NCBI GenBank assembly: GCA_020860755.1
Contig: JAJBTQ010000033.1
Span: 127,036 to 191,035 of the forward strand
DNA: 64,000 nt
Origin: Lachnospiraceae bacterium
GTDB lineage: Bacteria; Bacillota; Clostridia; Lachnospirales; Lachnospiraceae
Direction of reading: 5' to 3'
Positions within the stretch are counted from its first letter, which is position 1, and each line of letters opens with the position of its first letter. Under the pieces are notes generated by a model that saw only the letters and a list, made by a program, of their open reading frames with translations, made no database searches and had not been told where the DNA came from. This document shows, in pieces, positions 27,225 to 36,478 of this stretch. A program made the translations under genes and the position numbers.

Positions 27225-28494
27225 GCTCTGCCTCCATATCCGCGGTCTTCTCATCGCTGCCGCTGTTCCCTCTTCTCTCCTCAAGTGAGACCTCATCGAC
27301 GGTGGCGGTAAAGCTTCCGTCGGTCATCCATGCCCGGATCCGGTCCCCGCTTTGTAAAGCCGCAGCGCTTCGGATCCGTGTTCCATCCGGCGAAGCCAGA
27401 AAGGCATAGCCGCTCTCCAGCTTTTTTAAGGGAGACCTCTCCTCCAATGCACCGGCGGCAAGCTGCAGCCGTTGGCGTTTGTCTGAGAGGATTAGTTCCA
27501 TCCTGTTTTGCAGACGACTCTGACCGTCCGCTGCGCGGTGCCGGCTCTCTATCAGGCGGTTTTTCGGACTCCTCGCCGTAAGCTCAATCCGGTATTGCCG
27601 AATCTTTGCCTCCGCCGCGTCCAGACGGGTTCCGATCCCGCGGTTTAGGGTAAGACGGATCGAGTCGATCAGCTGCACGGTCTGCTTCAGATCAAACACG
27701 GCAAGCTCAGCCGCCGCTGACGGAGTCGGCGCACGCCTGTCCGCCACGTAATCCGCGATCGTAAAATCAGTCTCATGCCCCACGGCTGAGATGATCGGTA
27801 CGCTGCAGTCAAAGATCGCCCGGGCCACACTCTCCTCGTTAAACGCCCAGAGATCTTCTATGGAGCCCCCGCCGCGTCCGACGATGATCACATCCACATC
27901 TCTTTGTTCCAGCGAGCGAATGCCGAAGACAATGCTCTCGGCCGCTCCTTCCCCCTGCACCTGCGCGGGATGAAGGATCAGCTGTACATAAGGATTTCGT
28001 CTTTTGGCGACGGTTTCGATATCATGCACAGCCGCTCCGGTGGGAGCGGTCACCACGCCGATCCGCAGGGCATAGGCCGGAATCGGCTGTTTGTACTCTT
28101 CGGCAAACATCCCCATCTCTTCCAGCTTAATTTTTAACTCTTCAAACTTCTGATAGAGAAGTCCGGTCCCCTGCGGCAGGATCTGCTCCGCATAGAGCTG
28201 ATAGGCGCCGTTTCGCTCGTAGACACGGACCGCGCCCAGCACGATGACCTTGTCCCCGGCTTTCATGGAAAACGTAAGGCCCTTCTTCCTCGATCCGGCA
28301 AACATAACGGCGTTTATCACGCCCGTGTCATCCTTTAACGTAAAATAAATATGTCCGGAGGAATGGTACTTACAGTTCGAGACCTCACCACTCACATAGA
28401 TGTGCCCCAGCATAAAATCCTGCGCGAACATATTTTTAATGTAGGCATTAAGCTGGCCCACCGAATATACATTCCCTTTTATCCTGTCTGTCAT
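27199..28494 (-). CDS. xseA: Exodeoxyribonuclease VII large subunit
   Basis: This 431-residue protein has an N-terminal OB-fold (YSVGQLNAYIKNMF... HIYVSGEVSNCKYHSSGHIYF) and the catalytic core with VGRGGGSIEDLWAFN and GHETDFTIADYVADRRAPTPS. It overlaps the nusB stop by 4 bases and ends inside xseB, showing tight coupling. Confidence 0.96.
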   Translation of the reverse strand: MTDRIKGNVYSVGQLNAYIKNMFAQDFMLGHIYVSGEVSNCKYHSSGHIYFTLKDDTGVINAVMFAGSRKKGLTFSMKAGDKVIVLGAVRVYERNGAYQLYAEQILPQGTGLLYQKFEELKIKLEEMGMFAEEYKQPIPAYALRIGVVTAPTGAAVHDIETVAKRRNPYVQLILHPAQVQGEGAAESIVFGIRSLEQRDVDVIIVGRGGGSIEDLWAFNEESVARAIFDCSVPIISAVGHETDFTIADYVADRRAPTPSAAAELAVFDLKQTVQLIDSIRLTLNRGIGTRLDAAEAKIRQYRIELTARSPKNRLIESRHRAADGQSRLQNRMELILSDKRQRLQLAAGALEERSPLKKLESGYAFLASPDGTRIRSAAALQSGDRIRAWMTDGSFTATVDEVSLEERRGNSGSDEKTADMEAEHGRRKTDA

Positions 28495-28919
28495 ACCAAC
28501 TTCGCAAGAACTCCGTTGACAAAGGCCGCTCCCTTATCGCCGCCATAGACCTTTGCCAGCTCCACGGCCTCGTTGATCGCCACGGATACCGGAATCTCCT
28601 CCTCGTATTTCATCTCATAGACGGCCAGCCGGATGATGGCGAGCTCCGCCTTGGCCATGCGGGTTGTCTTCCAATTTTCGGCTCCGGCGTTGATCAATTC
28701 ATCAATCTCGTCCAGATGGTCCGAAATATCCCGGACTTTGGCCTCGATATAGGCCGCGTCCTCTTCGCTAAGCTCCCCGGCGAAGGGCGGATCCTCCTCC
28801 CCCATCGCCTCGTGTGTCTGCATATTAAGAGAGAGCTGGGCGTCCAGCTCGTCCTTTGAAAAAAACTCTGTGGAAAACAGGAGCAAAAAAATCTGCTCCC
28901 GGATCTGTCTGCGGCTCAT
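28491..28919 (-). CDS. nusB: Transcription antitermination factor NusB
   Basis: This 142-residue all-helical protein has the NusB hallmarks: RRQIREQIFLLLFSTEF at the start and INEAVELAKVYGGDKGAAFVNGVLAKL at the end. It binds boxA RNA with NusE in rRNA antitermination. It heads the operon that runs to recN. GGAGG lies 5 bases before the ATG. Confidence 0.95.
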   Translation of the reverse strand: MSRRQIREQIFLLLFSTEFFSKDELDAQLSLNMQTHEAMGEEDPPFAGELSEEDAAYIEAKVRDISDHLDEIDELINAGAENWKTTRMAKAELAIIRLAVYEMKYEEEIPVSVAINEAVELAKVYGGDKGAAFVNGVLAKLV

Positions 28920-28971
28920 CGCTCCCTCCCCATGCGCGGGAAATCCGCAGGATTCCCCAATATGCCAATAA

Positions 28972-28990
28972 GGGGTGTCAAAGACACCCC
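28972..28990 (-). terminator. Hairpin between the asp23 and nusB genes
   Basis: A perfect 8-bp stem GGGGTGTC/GACACCCC has a 3-base loop. The tail on the minus strand is TTATTGG, with few Ts, so it may only reduce readthrough or protect the upstream mRNA end. Confidence 0.45.
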
Positions 28991-29005
28991 CGTTTGAAAC
29001 ATCTC

Positions 29006-29383
29006 CTAAGATTCCGACTTCATATCGACCTCGGCGATCCTTACATTAACGCCGGACACCGTAAGGCCTGTCATATTTTCGATCGCGGATTTTACTTTTT
29101 CCTGTACTTTGTGCGACACATCCGGTATCCCGTACCCGTAAGCGATATTGAGGGCTAAGTCTACCTGCACAGTTCCGTCTTCCATCGTGACCCGGACCCC
29201 TTTGGACAGATTCTTTGCCCCGAGGCGACTGATCAGGTCATTCGTGATATTTCCGTACATGGAGGTCACTCCCTCGACCTCGGTCGCAGCAAGTCCCGCA
29301 ATGATCGCAACCACTTCGTCAGCGACATGGACGTCACCGAGCTCATCTTCCTTTAAACGGATTCCTTTTCTGTCATCAGCCAT
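29006..29383 (-). CDS. Asp23/Gls24 family envelope stress protein
   Basis: This 125-residue protein has the family core LGDVHVADEVVAIIAGLAATEVEGVTSM and a terminal VNVRIAEVDM strand. Relatives (Asp23, AmaP-associated proteins, YqhY) influence cell-envelope homeostasis or fatty-acid synthesis. Its position just upstream of nusB matches B. subtilis yqhY. It has an excellent ribosome site (AGGAGG, 7 bases). Confidence 0.92.
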   Translation of the reverse strand: MADDRKGIRLKEDELGDVHVADEVVAIIAGLAATEVEGVTSMYGNITNDLISRLGAKNLSKGVRVTMEDGTVQVDLALNIAYGYGIPDVSHKVQEKVKSAIENMTGLTVSGVNVRIAEVDMKSES

Positions 29384-29469
29384 GAAAAAACCTCCTAACC
29401 TTTTCCATTCAATAAATTATACACAGTATACCAAAAAAATGCATATTTGAAAACTGTTTTCTCTGTTCT

Positions 29470-31464
29470 TTATCCCGCCGCCATATCGATCAGCTCCTGC
29501 TCTGATATAACGGGGATACCAAGATCTCTCGCCTTGTCCAGCTTGGATCCCGCATTTTCTCCGGCGACGAGATAATCTGTCTTTTTGCTCACGCTCCCGG
29601 TGCACTTTCCGCCATTTTGCTCAATAAACTCTGTGATCTCGCTGCGGCCGAAGTGTTCAAGCGTCCCCGTGACCACGATCGTAAGTCCCGCAAGCGGCCG
29701 GGGCGCATTCTCATCCGGCCCCTTTCTGACCACCGCGTTTACTCCCATCTCCTCCAGCTGCCGCAGCATCTCGAGGTGCTTTTCGTCCGCATAAAAATTG
29801 TGGATCGACCGGGCTGTGATCTCACCCACATCCGGAAGTTTTGTGAGCTCCTCGACCGTTGCGTCCGCCAGATCCCAGAGACTGTGGTAGTGGCGCATGA
29901 TCTCCCGGGCGGAGATCCGGCCCACGTTTCGGATGGCAAAGCCGGTCAGCAGCCGGTCCGGTTCATTTTGCTTCGAGAGCTCGATCGAGTCGAGGATCCG
30001 GTCCGTATTCTTATCCCTTCCGAGGATCCCCTTCTCTATAAGCTCATCCCGGTGTTCTTTCAGGCGGTATATATCCGGAATGTCCTGAATGTATCCCTGA
30101 TCTACAAGGCTCTCGATATACTTTTCGCCGAAATTTTTGATATCCATGGCATCCTTCCCGGCAAAATAAGTCAGAGTCCGCTTTAATTGTGCCGGACAGG
30201 AGGGATTTTCACAGTAGATGTCACAGGTGCCTTCCTCCTTTACAAGAGGAGAGCCGCAAACCGGACATTTTGTAGGCGGCTCAAACTCCCGCTCTCCCGG
30301 CTGCGTCACGCGGATAATGGCCGGAATGATCTCCCCCTGTTTGCGGCAGATGGCGTGACACCCTTCCGAGACGCCGAGCTCCCGGATATAGTCCGCATTG
30401 TGCAGCGTCGCCTTTTGCACGTTTGTCCCGCAAAGGCGCACCGGCTCTTTAAAGATCGCCCGGAATGTCATCTTGCCGGTCCTGCCGACACCGATCTCGA
30501 TCCGGTCGATCACGACTTCTTTTTCTTCCGGCGGATACTTGTAGGCAATATGGCCCGCGGAATATTTGCTCCCGGCCGGAAAGTCCTGCCGGTAGGCGAT
30601 CTGGTCGATCTTGACCACGGCGCCGTCGATGTCAAAGGAGAGCTCTCCCCGGCTTTCCCCGATCGCGTCGATCGCGTCCATCACCTCTGCCGCCGTCTCA
30701 CACAGCGTGTGGCCCACCGTGACGATCCCCTTCTTACACAGGCTGTCCATCCCCTCCGCATGTGAACGCATCAGATCGATGCCGTTGTCGCTGGCATCCT
30801 GCACATTGAAGATGAACATCCGAAGACCCCGCTCTTTTACGACAGAGCTGTCAAGCTGTCTGAGCGTGCCTGCCGCCAGATTGCGCGGGTTGGCTGCCGG
30901 CTTTTTTCCCTCTTCTTCCTGTTTTTCATTGAAGCGCTCAAACTCCTCATGGGACATATACACTTCGCCCCGGATCTCCAGGTAGCCGGGCAGATCGATG
31001 TGATGCTTTACATCGGGAATGACAAGGGCGTTCGGCGTCACATCCTCTCCGATTAAGCCGTCTCCCCTCGTCTCCGCGAGCACAAGATCTCCGTCCTGAT
31101 AGCGCAGGCTCATGCTGAGCCCGTCAATCTTCTCCTCGACGCAAAACCGCGCATCCGGATGCATGCGCCGCACTTCCTCCACCCAGTCGGACACCTCCTC
31201 CTTCGTAAAGACATCCTGGATGCTGAGCATGGGCACATGGTGTTCCACCGACACCCCGGCCTCACGCTTCGCGGTGCCGCCGATCTTCTGCGTGGGAGAC
31301 TCCGGCGTCACCCAGTCCGGGTGCGCTGCCTCGATCTCTTTTAAGCGCTGCATGAGCTGATCGTATTCATAGTCTTCGATCTCCGGCGCGTCCTCATTGT
31401 AATAGAGGTCCATGTGGTGATCGATGACACTCTTTAATTCTTCATAGTCTTGCTTTTCACTCAT
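29470..31464 (-). CDS. ligA: NAD-dependent DNA ligase LigA
   Basis: This 664-residue ligase has the adenylation motif CVEEKIDGLSMSLRY, the four-cysteine zinc site CPVCGSPLVKEEGTCDIYC...CPAQ, helix-hairpin-helix motifs and a C-terminal BRCT domain (PLAGLTIVVTGTLEHFGRSE). It seals nicks in replication and repair. It overlaps the pseudouridine synthase stop by 8 bases. Confidence 0.97.
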   Translation of the reverse strand: MSEKQDYEELKSVIDHHMDLYYNEDAPEIEDYEYDQLMQRLKEIEAAHPDWVTPESPTQKIGGTAKREAGVSVEHHVPMLSIQDVFTKEEVSDWVEEVRRMHPDARFCVEEKIDGLSMSLRYQDGDLVLAETRGDGLIGEDVTPNALVIPDVKHHIDLPGYLEIRGEVYMSHEEFERFNEKQEEEGKKPAANPRNLAAGTLRQLDSSVVKERGLRMFIFNVQDASDNGIDLMRSHAEGMDSLCKKGIVTVGHTLCETAAEVMDAIDAIGESRGELSFDIDGAVVKIDQIAYRQDFPAGSKYSAGHIAYKYPPEEKEVVIDRIEIGVGRTGKMTFRAIFKEPVRLCGTNVQKATLHNADYIRELGVSEGCHAICRKQGEIIPAIIRVTQPGEREFEPPTKCPVCGSPLVKEEGTCDIYCENPSCPAQLKRTLTYFAGKDAMDIKNFGEKYIESLVDQGYIQDIPDIYRLKEHRDELIEKGILGRDKNTDRILDSIELSKQNEPDRLLTGFAIRNVGRISAREIMRHYHSLWDLADATVEELTKLPDVGEITARSIHNFYADEKHLEMLRQLEEMGVNAVVRKGPDENAPRPLAGLTIVVTGTLEHFGRSEITEFIEQNGGKCTGSVSKKTDYLVAGENAGSKLDKARDLGIPVISEQELIDMAAG

Positions 31465-32254
31465 CGTCTTTTACCGTTTCTGCTGTCCGCGGCGCACTGT
31501 AGGAATCACGGATGAGGCGCTCAAGCTCCTCTCTTTCCGCGGGTGTCACCTCCCGCCAGCTGCCTGCCGGAAGATCTCCGAGCAGGATATTTAAGACGCG
31601 GACGCGGACCAGCCTTAAAACACGGTACCCGCATGCCTCACACATGCGCCGGATCTGCCGGTTTAAGCCCTGTGTCAGCACGATCGTAAAAGTCCGTGCT
31701 CCCGTCTGTATCACCTCACAACTGCGGGTGGTCACATCGAGTTCTTTAAGATATATCCCCATTCGCATGGCGTCAAGGAACTTGTCGGTCAGATCGCGGT
31801 CTACGGTCACATCATACTCCTTTTCGTGATAGTTGCCCGCCCGCAGGATTCGGTTTACCAGATCTCCCCGGTTTGTCAAAAGGATCAGTCCCTCGGAACG
31901 TTTATCGAGTCTTCCGACGGGGTAGATCCGCTTCGGATAGTGGATATAATCTATGATGTTGTCTTTTTCCCTCTTGTCCGCCGTGCAGACGATACCCGCC
32001 GGCTTGTGAAACGCTAAGAGGATCTCCTCCTCTTCCGGACAGACCGTTTTCCCGCAAAACGAGACATCCATGCCGGGATAGACCCGGTCCCCGACAGCTG
32101 CGATCTTCCCGTCGATGGCCACATGTCCGGCCGCGATCTCCCGGTCCGCCTCGCGCCGGGAACAGACCCCGGCTTCACTCAGATATTTATTGATGCGGAC
32201 GCCGTTTGAAAGGGCCTCCCTATCCGCCTGATTGTCTGTGTGTTCCGCTTCCAT
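31457..32254 (-). CDS. RsuA/RluB/RluF-type rRNA pseudouridine synthase
   Basis: This 265-residue protein has an S4 domain (VRINKYLSEAGVCSRREADREI) and the catalytic segment PVGRLDKRSEGLILLTN, where the aspartate is the nucleophile. The C-terminal GLNRQIRRMCEACGYRVLRL looks most like RluF, which modifies 23S rRNA. I chose ATG 32254 (GGGAGG 12 bases upstream) over 32278, which has no ribosome site. It overlaps ligA. Confidence 0.88.
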   Translation of the reverse strand: MEAEHTDNQADREALSNGVRINKYLSEAGVCSRREADREIAAGHVAIDGKIAAVGDRVYPGMDVSFCGKTVCPEEEEILLAFHKPAGIVCTADKREKDNIIDYIHYPKRIYPVGRLDKRSEGLILLTNRGDLVNRILRAGNYHEKEYDVTVDRDLTDKFLDAMRMGIYLKELDVTTRSCEVIQTGARTFTIVLTQGLNRQIRRMCEACGYRVLRLVRVRVLNILLGDLPAGSWREVTPAEREELERLIRDSYSAPRTAETVKDDE

Positions 32255-32294
32255 GTCGACCGTGTTCCTCCCGATCATCCGCAGGACTTAAAGT

Positions 32295-32792
32295 CTAGTA
32301 TGTTAACAGATTGTTGAAAAATGGAATGTTGGACCGCATGACGCTGGCCACGCCGTCTCCTATGAATACCATGATGATCCCGGAGATGATATTGCCGCAA
32401 ACAACACTTAAGATGATCCATTTCCGCTTCATGCGGATCGCAACGGCTATGATGGAGCCCGTCCAGGTTCCCATTCCCGGGACCGGGACTGCCGTCCAGA
32501 CAAAGACGGCAAGTGTGCCAAACCGGTTTAACTGCGTCGCATGTTTTTCGGCCAGACGGTCCGTCCAGTTGATGAACCGCATGATCCAGCCCTTCTTTCG
32601 GCAGAGATCAAAAAACCACTGTCCCAAAAAGGCGAGTGCGATCACGACCAGAGTTGTGCCGGACAGGCCGGCTATGTATGCAATGATAGGCCGAAGGCCC
32701 AGCACGATCCCAAACGGGATGCCCACCTTGATCTCGATCGCCGGGATCATGGACACCAGAAATGTATAGATAAACCTACGAACTATGACCAT
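32295..32792 (-). CDS. Small multidrug export-like membrane protein (COG2426 family)
   Basis: This 165-residue membrane protein has about four to five hydrophobic segments and the family pattern SMIPAIEIKVGIPFGIVLGL plus VPVPGMGTWTGSIIA. The family is named for small multidrug export, but transport function is poorly proven. GGGGAGG precedes the ATG. It lies between the pseudouridine synthase gene and the tRNA-Arg promoter. Confidence 0.8.
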   Translation of the reverse strand: MVIVRRFIYTFLVSMIPAIEIKVGIPFGIVLGLRPIIAYIAGLSGTTLVVIALAFLGQWFFDLCRKKGWIMRFINWTDRLAEKHATQLNRFGTLAVFVWTAVPVPGMGTWTGSIIAVAIRMKRKWIILSVVCGNIISGIIMVFIGDGVASVMRSNIPFFNNLLTY

Positions 32793-32837
32793 TTTCTTCC
32801 TCCCCGTAATCCTCTGTCATAGACAAATGATCATTGC

Positions 32838-32866
32838 TTGCGAAATCATGGTATATATGATATGAT
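32838..32866 (+). promoter_or_regulatory. Promoter of tRNA-Arg(CCG)
   Basis: TTGCGA and TATGAT are separated by 17 bases, ending 19 bases before the mature tRNA 5-prime end. This is a standard spacing for a stand-alone tRNA gene. Confidence 0.6.
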
Positions 32867-32885
32867 ACCGATGCGTATTTTTAGG

Positions 32886-32957
32886 GCAACCGTAGTCTAA
32901 CGGATAGAACGCAGGACTCCGACTCCTGTGATGTGGGTTCGATTCCCGCCGGTTGCA
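32886..32957 (+). tRNA. tRNA-Arg (anticodon CCG)
   Basis: A 72-base cloverleaf has the 7-bp acceptor stem GCAACCG/CGGTTGC, anticodon stem CAGGA/TCCTG with loop CTCCGAC (anticodon CCG, reading CGG), T loop TTCGATT and discriminator A. CCA is not encoded. It has its own promoter and terminator. Confidence 0.93.
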
Positions 32958-32963
32958 CTCAGT

Positions 32964-32996
32964 ATCCCGGGAGTTTTAAGCTGCCCGGGATTTTTT
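32964..32996 (+). terminator. Terminator of tRNA-Arg
   Basis: The perfect 8-bp stem ATCCCGGG/CCCGGGAT is followed by TTTTTTG, 7 bases past the tRNA. There is no T run on the opposite strand, so it mainly serves the tRNA rather than the convergent aroK. Confidence 0.85.
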
Positions 32997-33004
32997 GTCC
33001 CGTC

Positions 33005-33553
33005 TTATCTGCCAAGCGCGGCCGAGACCTCTTCGGCGACCTGTCTTGGCGTCTTTTGGTCCGTACAAATTGTAAGGTCACAGGCCTTCTCATAGGCAGG
33101 CCTTCGCTGCTCCATGAGATCGGCGATATATTCCACGTTCATATGCCCGTTAAGGAGCGGCCGGGTCGTGCGGTGCTTTACGCGCGCCAAAACTGTCTCA
33201 GGTTCCGCCGTCAAAAGGACGACGGTCCCGCACCCCTTCATGAGCGATACATTCTCCTCACGGAGCACGCATCCGCCGCCGCAGGAGACAATGACAGGCT
33301 CCCCGCCGGCGATCTCTTTTAGCATCGCGCTCTCTCTTTCCCGGAACGCGTCCTCTCCGTCCCGTTCAAACATCTCGGCGATGCTCATGCCGTAACGCGA
33401 AGCGATTGCCTCATCGAGATCGATCTCATCGAAACCGAGCAGATCTTTTAGTTCTCCCGATGTCGAGGTCTTTCCCGTCCCCATGAATCCGATCAGAAAA
33501 ATGGGGCCGTCCGGGCGCGATGTCCGGTGGTCTGCCGGTGTCTTATCTCTCAT
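33005..33553 (-). CDS. aroK: Shikimate kinase
   Basis: This 182-residue P-loop kinase has GFMGTGKTSTSGEL, the shikimate-binding FDEIDLDEAIASRYG and the VSCGGGCVLREEN block. It phosphorylates shikimate on the route to chorismate. It overlaps the aroD stop by 4 bases, so the two are co-translated. Confidence 0.95.
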   Translation of the reverse strand: MRDKTPADHRTSRPDGPIFLIGFMGTGKTSTSGELKDLLGFDEIDLDEAIASRYGMSIAEMFERDGEDAFRERESAMLKEIAGGEPVIVSCGGGCVLREENVSLMKGCGTVVLLTAEPETVLARVKHRTTRPLLNGHMNVEYIADLMEQRRPAYEKACDLTICTDQKTPRQVAEEVSAALGR

Positions 33554-34341
33554 CCGTCTCTTTCGTCCCCCTGTGCGTTTGTCATGCTCTCATGCAGCAC
33601 ATTTAAAATACCGGCGAGTTCATCGGCCTGCAGCTGCCCCGGTGCCGAACATTCCCCGTCAGCACCGAATGTGACGCAGGATCCGAACGTTTCCCCGGAC
33701 ACCCGGCTGATCACTCCCAAAGCGCCCATGGCTATGGCGATAAGGGGAAGATCCGGATGGCTCGTTCTGGTCTCATTTGTCAGTTGAAACAGGCGGGCCA
33801 CGTCATCCGCCGACTGCGGCATCACGGCGATCTTCGCGATATCTCCGCCGCCGCGCGTAAGCTGATTCATCAGCGTGTGAAGAACCACATCGTGCGGCGT
33901 ACCCGAAAAATCGTGGTGGGAAGAGATCACGTGCACCCCCATCTTCTGAAGCCTGGTGATCTCGCGTTCCGGGCGGTCGAGTTCAAAATGCTCAAGATCA
34001 ATGAGGTCAATACTCCCGCTCTTCGCCGCGATCTCATCCAGATAGAGGAGACGCTTCTCCTCAAGATCAGCATTGCCACCCTGATGCTTCGTGCGGATCG
34101 TGAACAGCATCACCGTATCTTTAACAAACGGTCCGATATCTTCGAGAATACCGCGCACCTGCTCCGGCTGATCGAGCTGCTCAAAACAGTCTGCCCGCCA
34201 TTCGATCATCTGCGTCTGTCTCCCTGCCAATGCGCGGATCTTCTCCGTGACCGCTTCCCGCTCCCGCTCTACGACGGGTACGCAGATCACGGGCCGGCCC
34301 TCTCCGAATCGAATCCCTTTTATTTCTAACGGTTTTTTCAT
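33550..34341 (-). CDS. aroD: 3-dehydroquinate dehydratase, type I
   Basis: This 263-residue class I TIM barrel has the IEWRADCFEQ opening motif, SSHDFSGTP, and the Schiff-base lysine in DIAKIAVMP. It converts 3-dehydroquinate to 3-dehydroshikimate. It forms an operon with aroK and faces away from aroE. Confidence 0.95.
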   Translation of the reverse strand: MKKPLEIKGIRFGEGRPVICVPVVEREREAVTEKIRALAGRQTQMIEWRADCFEQLDQPEQVRGILEDIGPFVKDTVMLFTIRTKHQGGNADLEEKRLLYLDEIAAKSGSIDLIDLEHFELDRPEREITRLQKMGVHVISSHHDFSGTPHDVVLHTLMNQLTRGGGDIAKIAVMPQSADDVARLFQLTNETRTSHPDLPLIAIAMGALGVISRVSGETFGSCVTFGADGECSAPGQLQADELAGILNVLHESMTNAQGDERDG

Positions 34342-34482
34342 AAGTGAAGCCCACTTTTCATTATAATACTACGGGTCCGATATGTTGTAAAACCAGATGC
34401 ACGCATCTGTTTTGCAGCTAATCTTCCTCTTGTATCATAGTATAGTCCATCCCACCCAAAGGCGCAAGACATTGGAAGCATG

Positions 34483-34511
34483 TTGACAGAAAGAAAACCA
34501 TGGATTATCCT
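34483..34511 (+). promoter_or_regulatory. Promoter of the aroE-DAHP synthase operon
   Basis: A perfect TTGACA and a TATCCT are separated by 17 bases. Because the promoter lies inside the track ORF that starts at 34480, it supports the downstream ATG at 34546 as the true aroE start. Confidence 0.7.
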
Positions 34512-34545
34512 AAAATCAAATGCGGTTACGGAAGTGAGGGTTTTT

Positions 34546-35412
34546 ATGGAGATTTCGGGAAAAACCGGCCTGACAGCCCTGATCGGGAGCCCCGTCTCAC
34601 ACAGCATATCACCAAAGATACAAAACCTCTCCTTTGAGGCTTTAGGGATCGACTGCGTCTATCTCGCACTTGACATCAAAGAGGAGGATCTCGGGAAAGC
34701 TGTGGAGGGACTTCGCTCGATCGGCATATGGGGCTTTAATGTGACCCTGCCCTATAAGGAAAAGGTCGTGGAATGGATGGACGACTTAACAGATGCGGCC
34801 CGTCTGATCGGCGCCTGCAATACCGTTATCGTAAAGGACGGACGTATGATCGGCCACACAACGGACGGCGCCGGTTTTATGCGCTCCGTAAGTGATCTCG
34901 GCTGTGATGTGATCGGAAAGAAGATCTCCATCCTCGGCGCGGGAGGCGCGGCAAAGTCGATCATCGCCCAGGCAGCCATAGACGGCGTATCCGCGATCGA
35001 CATCTTCCAGAGGAAGCCGTCTCCGAGGTTTTCAGAGACCGTCGCACTGGCAGAAAAGATCCAGACTTCCACGGGATGTCGGATCCGTGTCTGTGAGTTT
35101 GCTGACTCTGCGCAGATGAGGCAGAGTTTTTCGGAGAGCGTACTCCTTATCAATGCGACGAATCTCGGCATGGCACCCCATGAAGACACCTGTCCGCTCG
35201 ATGACGCCTCTCTCCTTCGCCCGGAGCTGTATGTCTGCGACATCATTTACAACCCGAGGACCACACGCCTGCTTAAGATGGCGCAGGATGCCGGATGCCG
35301 GACCGCCAACGGGCTTGGTATGCTGCTGTTTACGGGCGCAGCTTCTTTTCAGTGCTGGACCGGAAAGGAGATGCCCGTCGATCTCATCCGTGACCGGATC
35401 TTTTCATCCTGA
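34546..35412 (+). CDS. aroE: Shikimate dehydrogenase
   Basis: This 288-residue protein has the shikimate-binding GSPVSHSISPKIQN, the catalytic lysine region NVTLPYKEKVVEW, and the nucleotide-binding ILGAGGAAKSI. It reduces 3-dehydroshikimate with NADPH. ATG 34546 has GTGAGG upstream and lies 35 bases after the -10 box. It is followed 23 bases later by the DAHP synthase gene. Confidence 0.95.
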   Translation: MEISGKTGLTALIGSPVSHSISPKIQNLSFEALGIDCVYLALDIKEEDLGKAVEGLRSIGIWGFNVTLPYKEKVVEWMDDLTDAARLIGACNTVIVKDGRMIGHTTDGAGFMRSVSDLGCDVIGKKISILGAGGAAKSIIAQAAIDGVSAIDIFQRKPSPRFSETVALAEKIQTSTGCRIRVCEFADSAQMRQSFSESVLLINATNLGMAPHEDTCPLDDASLLRPELYVCDIIYNPRTTRLLKMAQDAGCRTANGLGMLLFTGAASFQCWTGKEMPVDLIRDRIFSS

Positions 35413-35435
35413 AAATACGATAAGGGGACAAAAAA

Positions 35436-36464
35436 ATGAGTTTTACCTACTTAAATAAACTGCCGACACCGGCAAACATAAAGGAACAGTACCCGCTCTC
35501 CGAGGAAGGGAAAGCGGTCAAGGCGGCACGGGATGCCGAGATCAGTGCTGTGATCCGTGGAGAGTCAGAGAAGTTTCTCGTCATAATAGGGCCCTGTTCC
35601 GCGGACAGCGAGGAGTCGGTCATGGACTATATCCACCGTCTGGCGAGAGTCAATGAGCAGACGAAAGATAAGCTGATCTTAATCCCCCGCATTTACACAA
35701 ACAAGCCCAGAACAACCGGGGAGGGCTACACAGGGATCGCGACCCAGCCGGATCCGGAGGCAAAGCCGGACATGGTGGCGGGACTGATCGCGGTCCGCAG
35801 CCTGCATCTCAGGTCGATCGGAGAGACCGGTCTGTCCGCGGCGGACGAGATGCTCTATCCGGAGAACTGGGATTACTTAGACGACCTTCTCGCCTACGTC
35901 GCCATCGGCGCGCGCTCGGTGGAGGACCAGCAGCACCGCCTTACCGTCAGCGGCTTCGATGTCGCCAGCGGCATGAAGAACCCGACAAGCGGTGATCTGT
36001 CGGTGATGTTAAATTCCGTATATGCGGCGCAGCACCCGCACCACTTTACACACCGAAGCTGGGAAGTCGATACGCCGGGCAATCCGCTGGCGCATGTCAT
36101 CCTGCGCGGTGCCGTCGATAAATACGGAGTCGCCATTCCAAACTATCACTACGAGGATCTGATGCGTCTGCACGAGATGTACGGGGAGCGTAACCTTCAA
36201 AACCCGGCATGCGTTGTAGACGCCAATCACTCCAACTCAGACAAGAATTATATCGAACAGATCCGCATCGTTGACGAGGTGCTTCACAACCGTGCGATCT
36301 CGCCGGACATCCACGCGCTTGTAAAGGGCGTCATGGTGGAGAGTTACATCGAGCCCGGCAGCCAGAAGATCGGGGAACACATCTACGGGAAGTCCATCAC
36401 GGATCCCTGTCTCGGCTGGGAGGAAAGCGAAAAGCTGCTCTTTAACATTGCGGAAAAAGTATAA
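35436..36464 (+). CDS. 3-deoxy-7-phosphoheptulonate synthase, AroG/AroF type I
   Basis: This 342-residue enzyme has the family motifs IGPCSADS, RIYTNKPRTTGEGYTG and VDANHSNSDKNY. It condenses PEP and erythrose 4-phosphate, the first step of aromatic amino acid synthesis. The E. coli-like type I-alpha architecture is noteworthy beside the shorter AroA(G) type found in many Firmicutes. The ribosome site AAGGGGA is well placed. It shares the aroE promoter. Confidence 0.94.
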   Translation: MSFTYLNKLPTPANIKEQYPLSEEGKAVKAARDAEISAVIRGESEKFLVIIGPCSADSEESVMDYIHRLARVNEQTKDKLILIPRIYTNKPRTTGEGYTGIATQPDPEAKPDMVAGLIAVRSLHLRSIGETGLSAADEMLYPENWDYLDDLLAYVAIGARSVEDQQHRLTVSGFDVASGMKNPTSGDLSVMLNSVYAAQHPHHFTHRSWEVDTPGNPLAHVILRGAVDKYGVAIPNYHYEDLMRLHEMYGERNLQNPACVVDANHSNSDKNYIEQIRIVDEVLHNRAISPDIHALVKGVMVESYIEPGSQKIGEHIYGKSITDPCLGWEESEKLLFNIAEKV

Positions 36465-36478
36465 AGGATTCCGATCTC

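Noticed and set aside
34480-34545. Upstream extension of aroE in the ORF track
   Set aside because: It contains the -35 and -10 boxes of the aroE promoter, and the downstream ATG at 34546 has the ribosome site.
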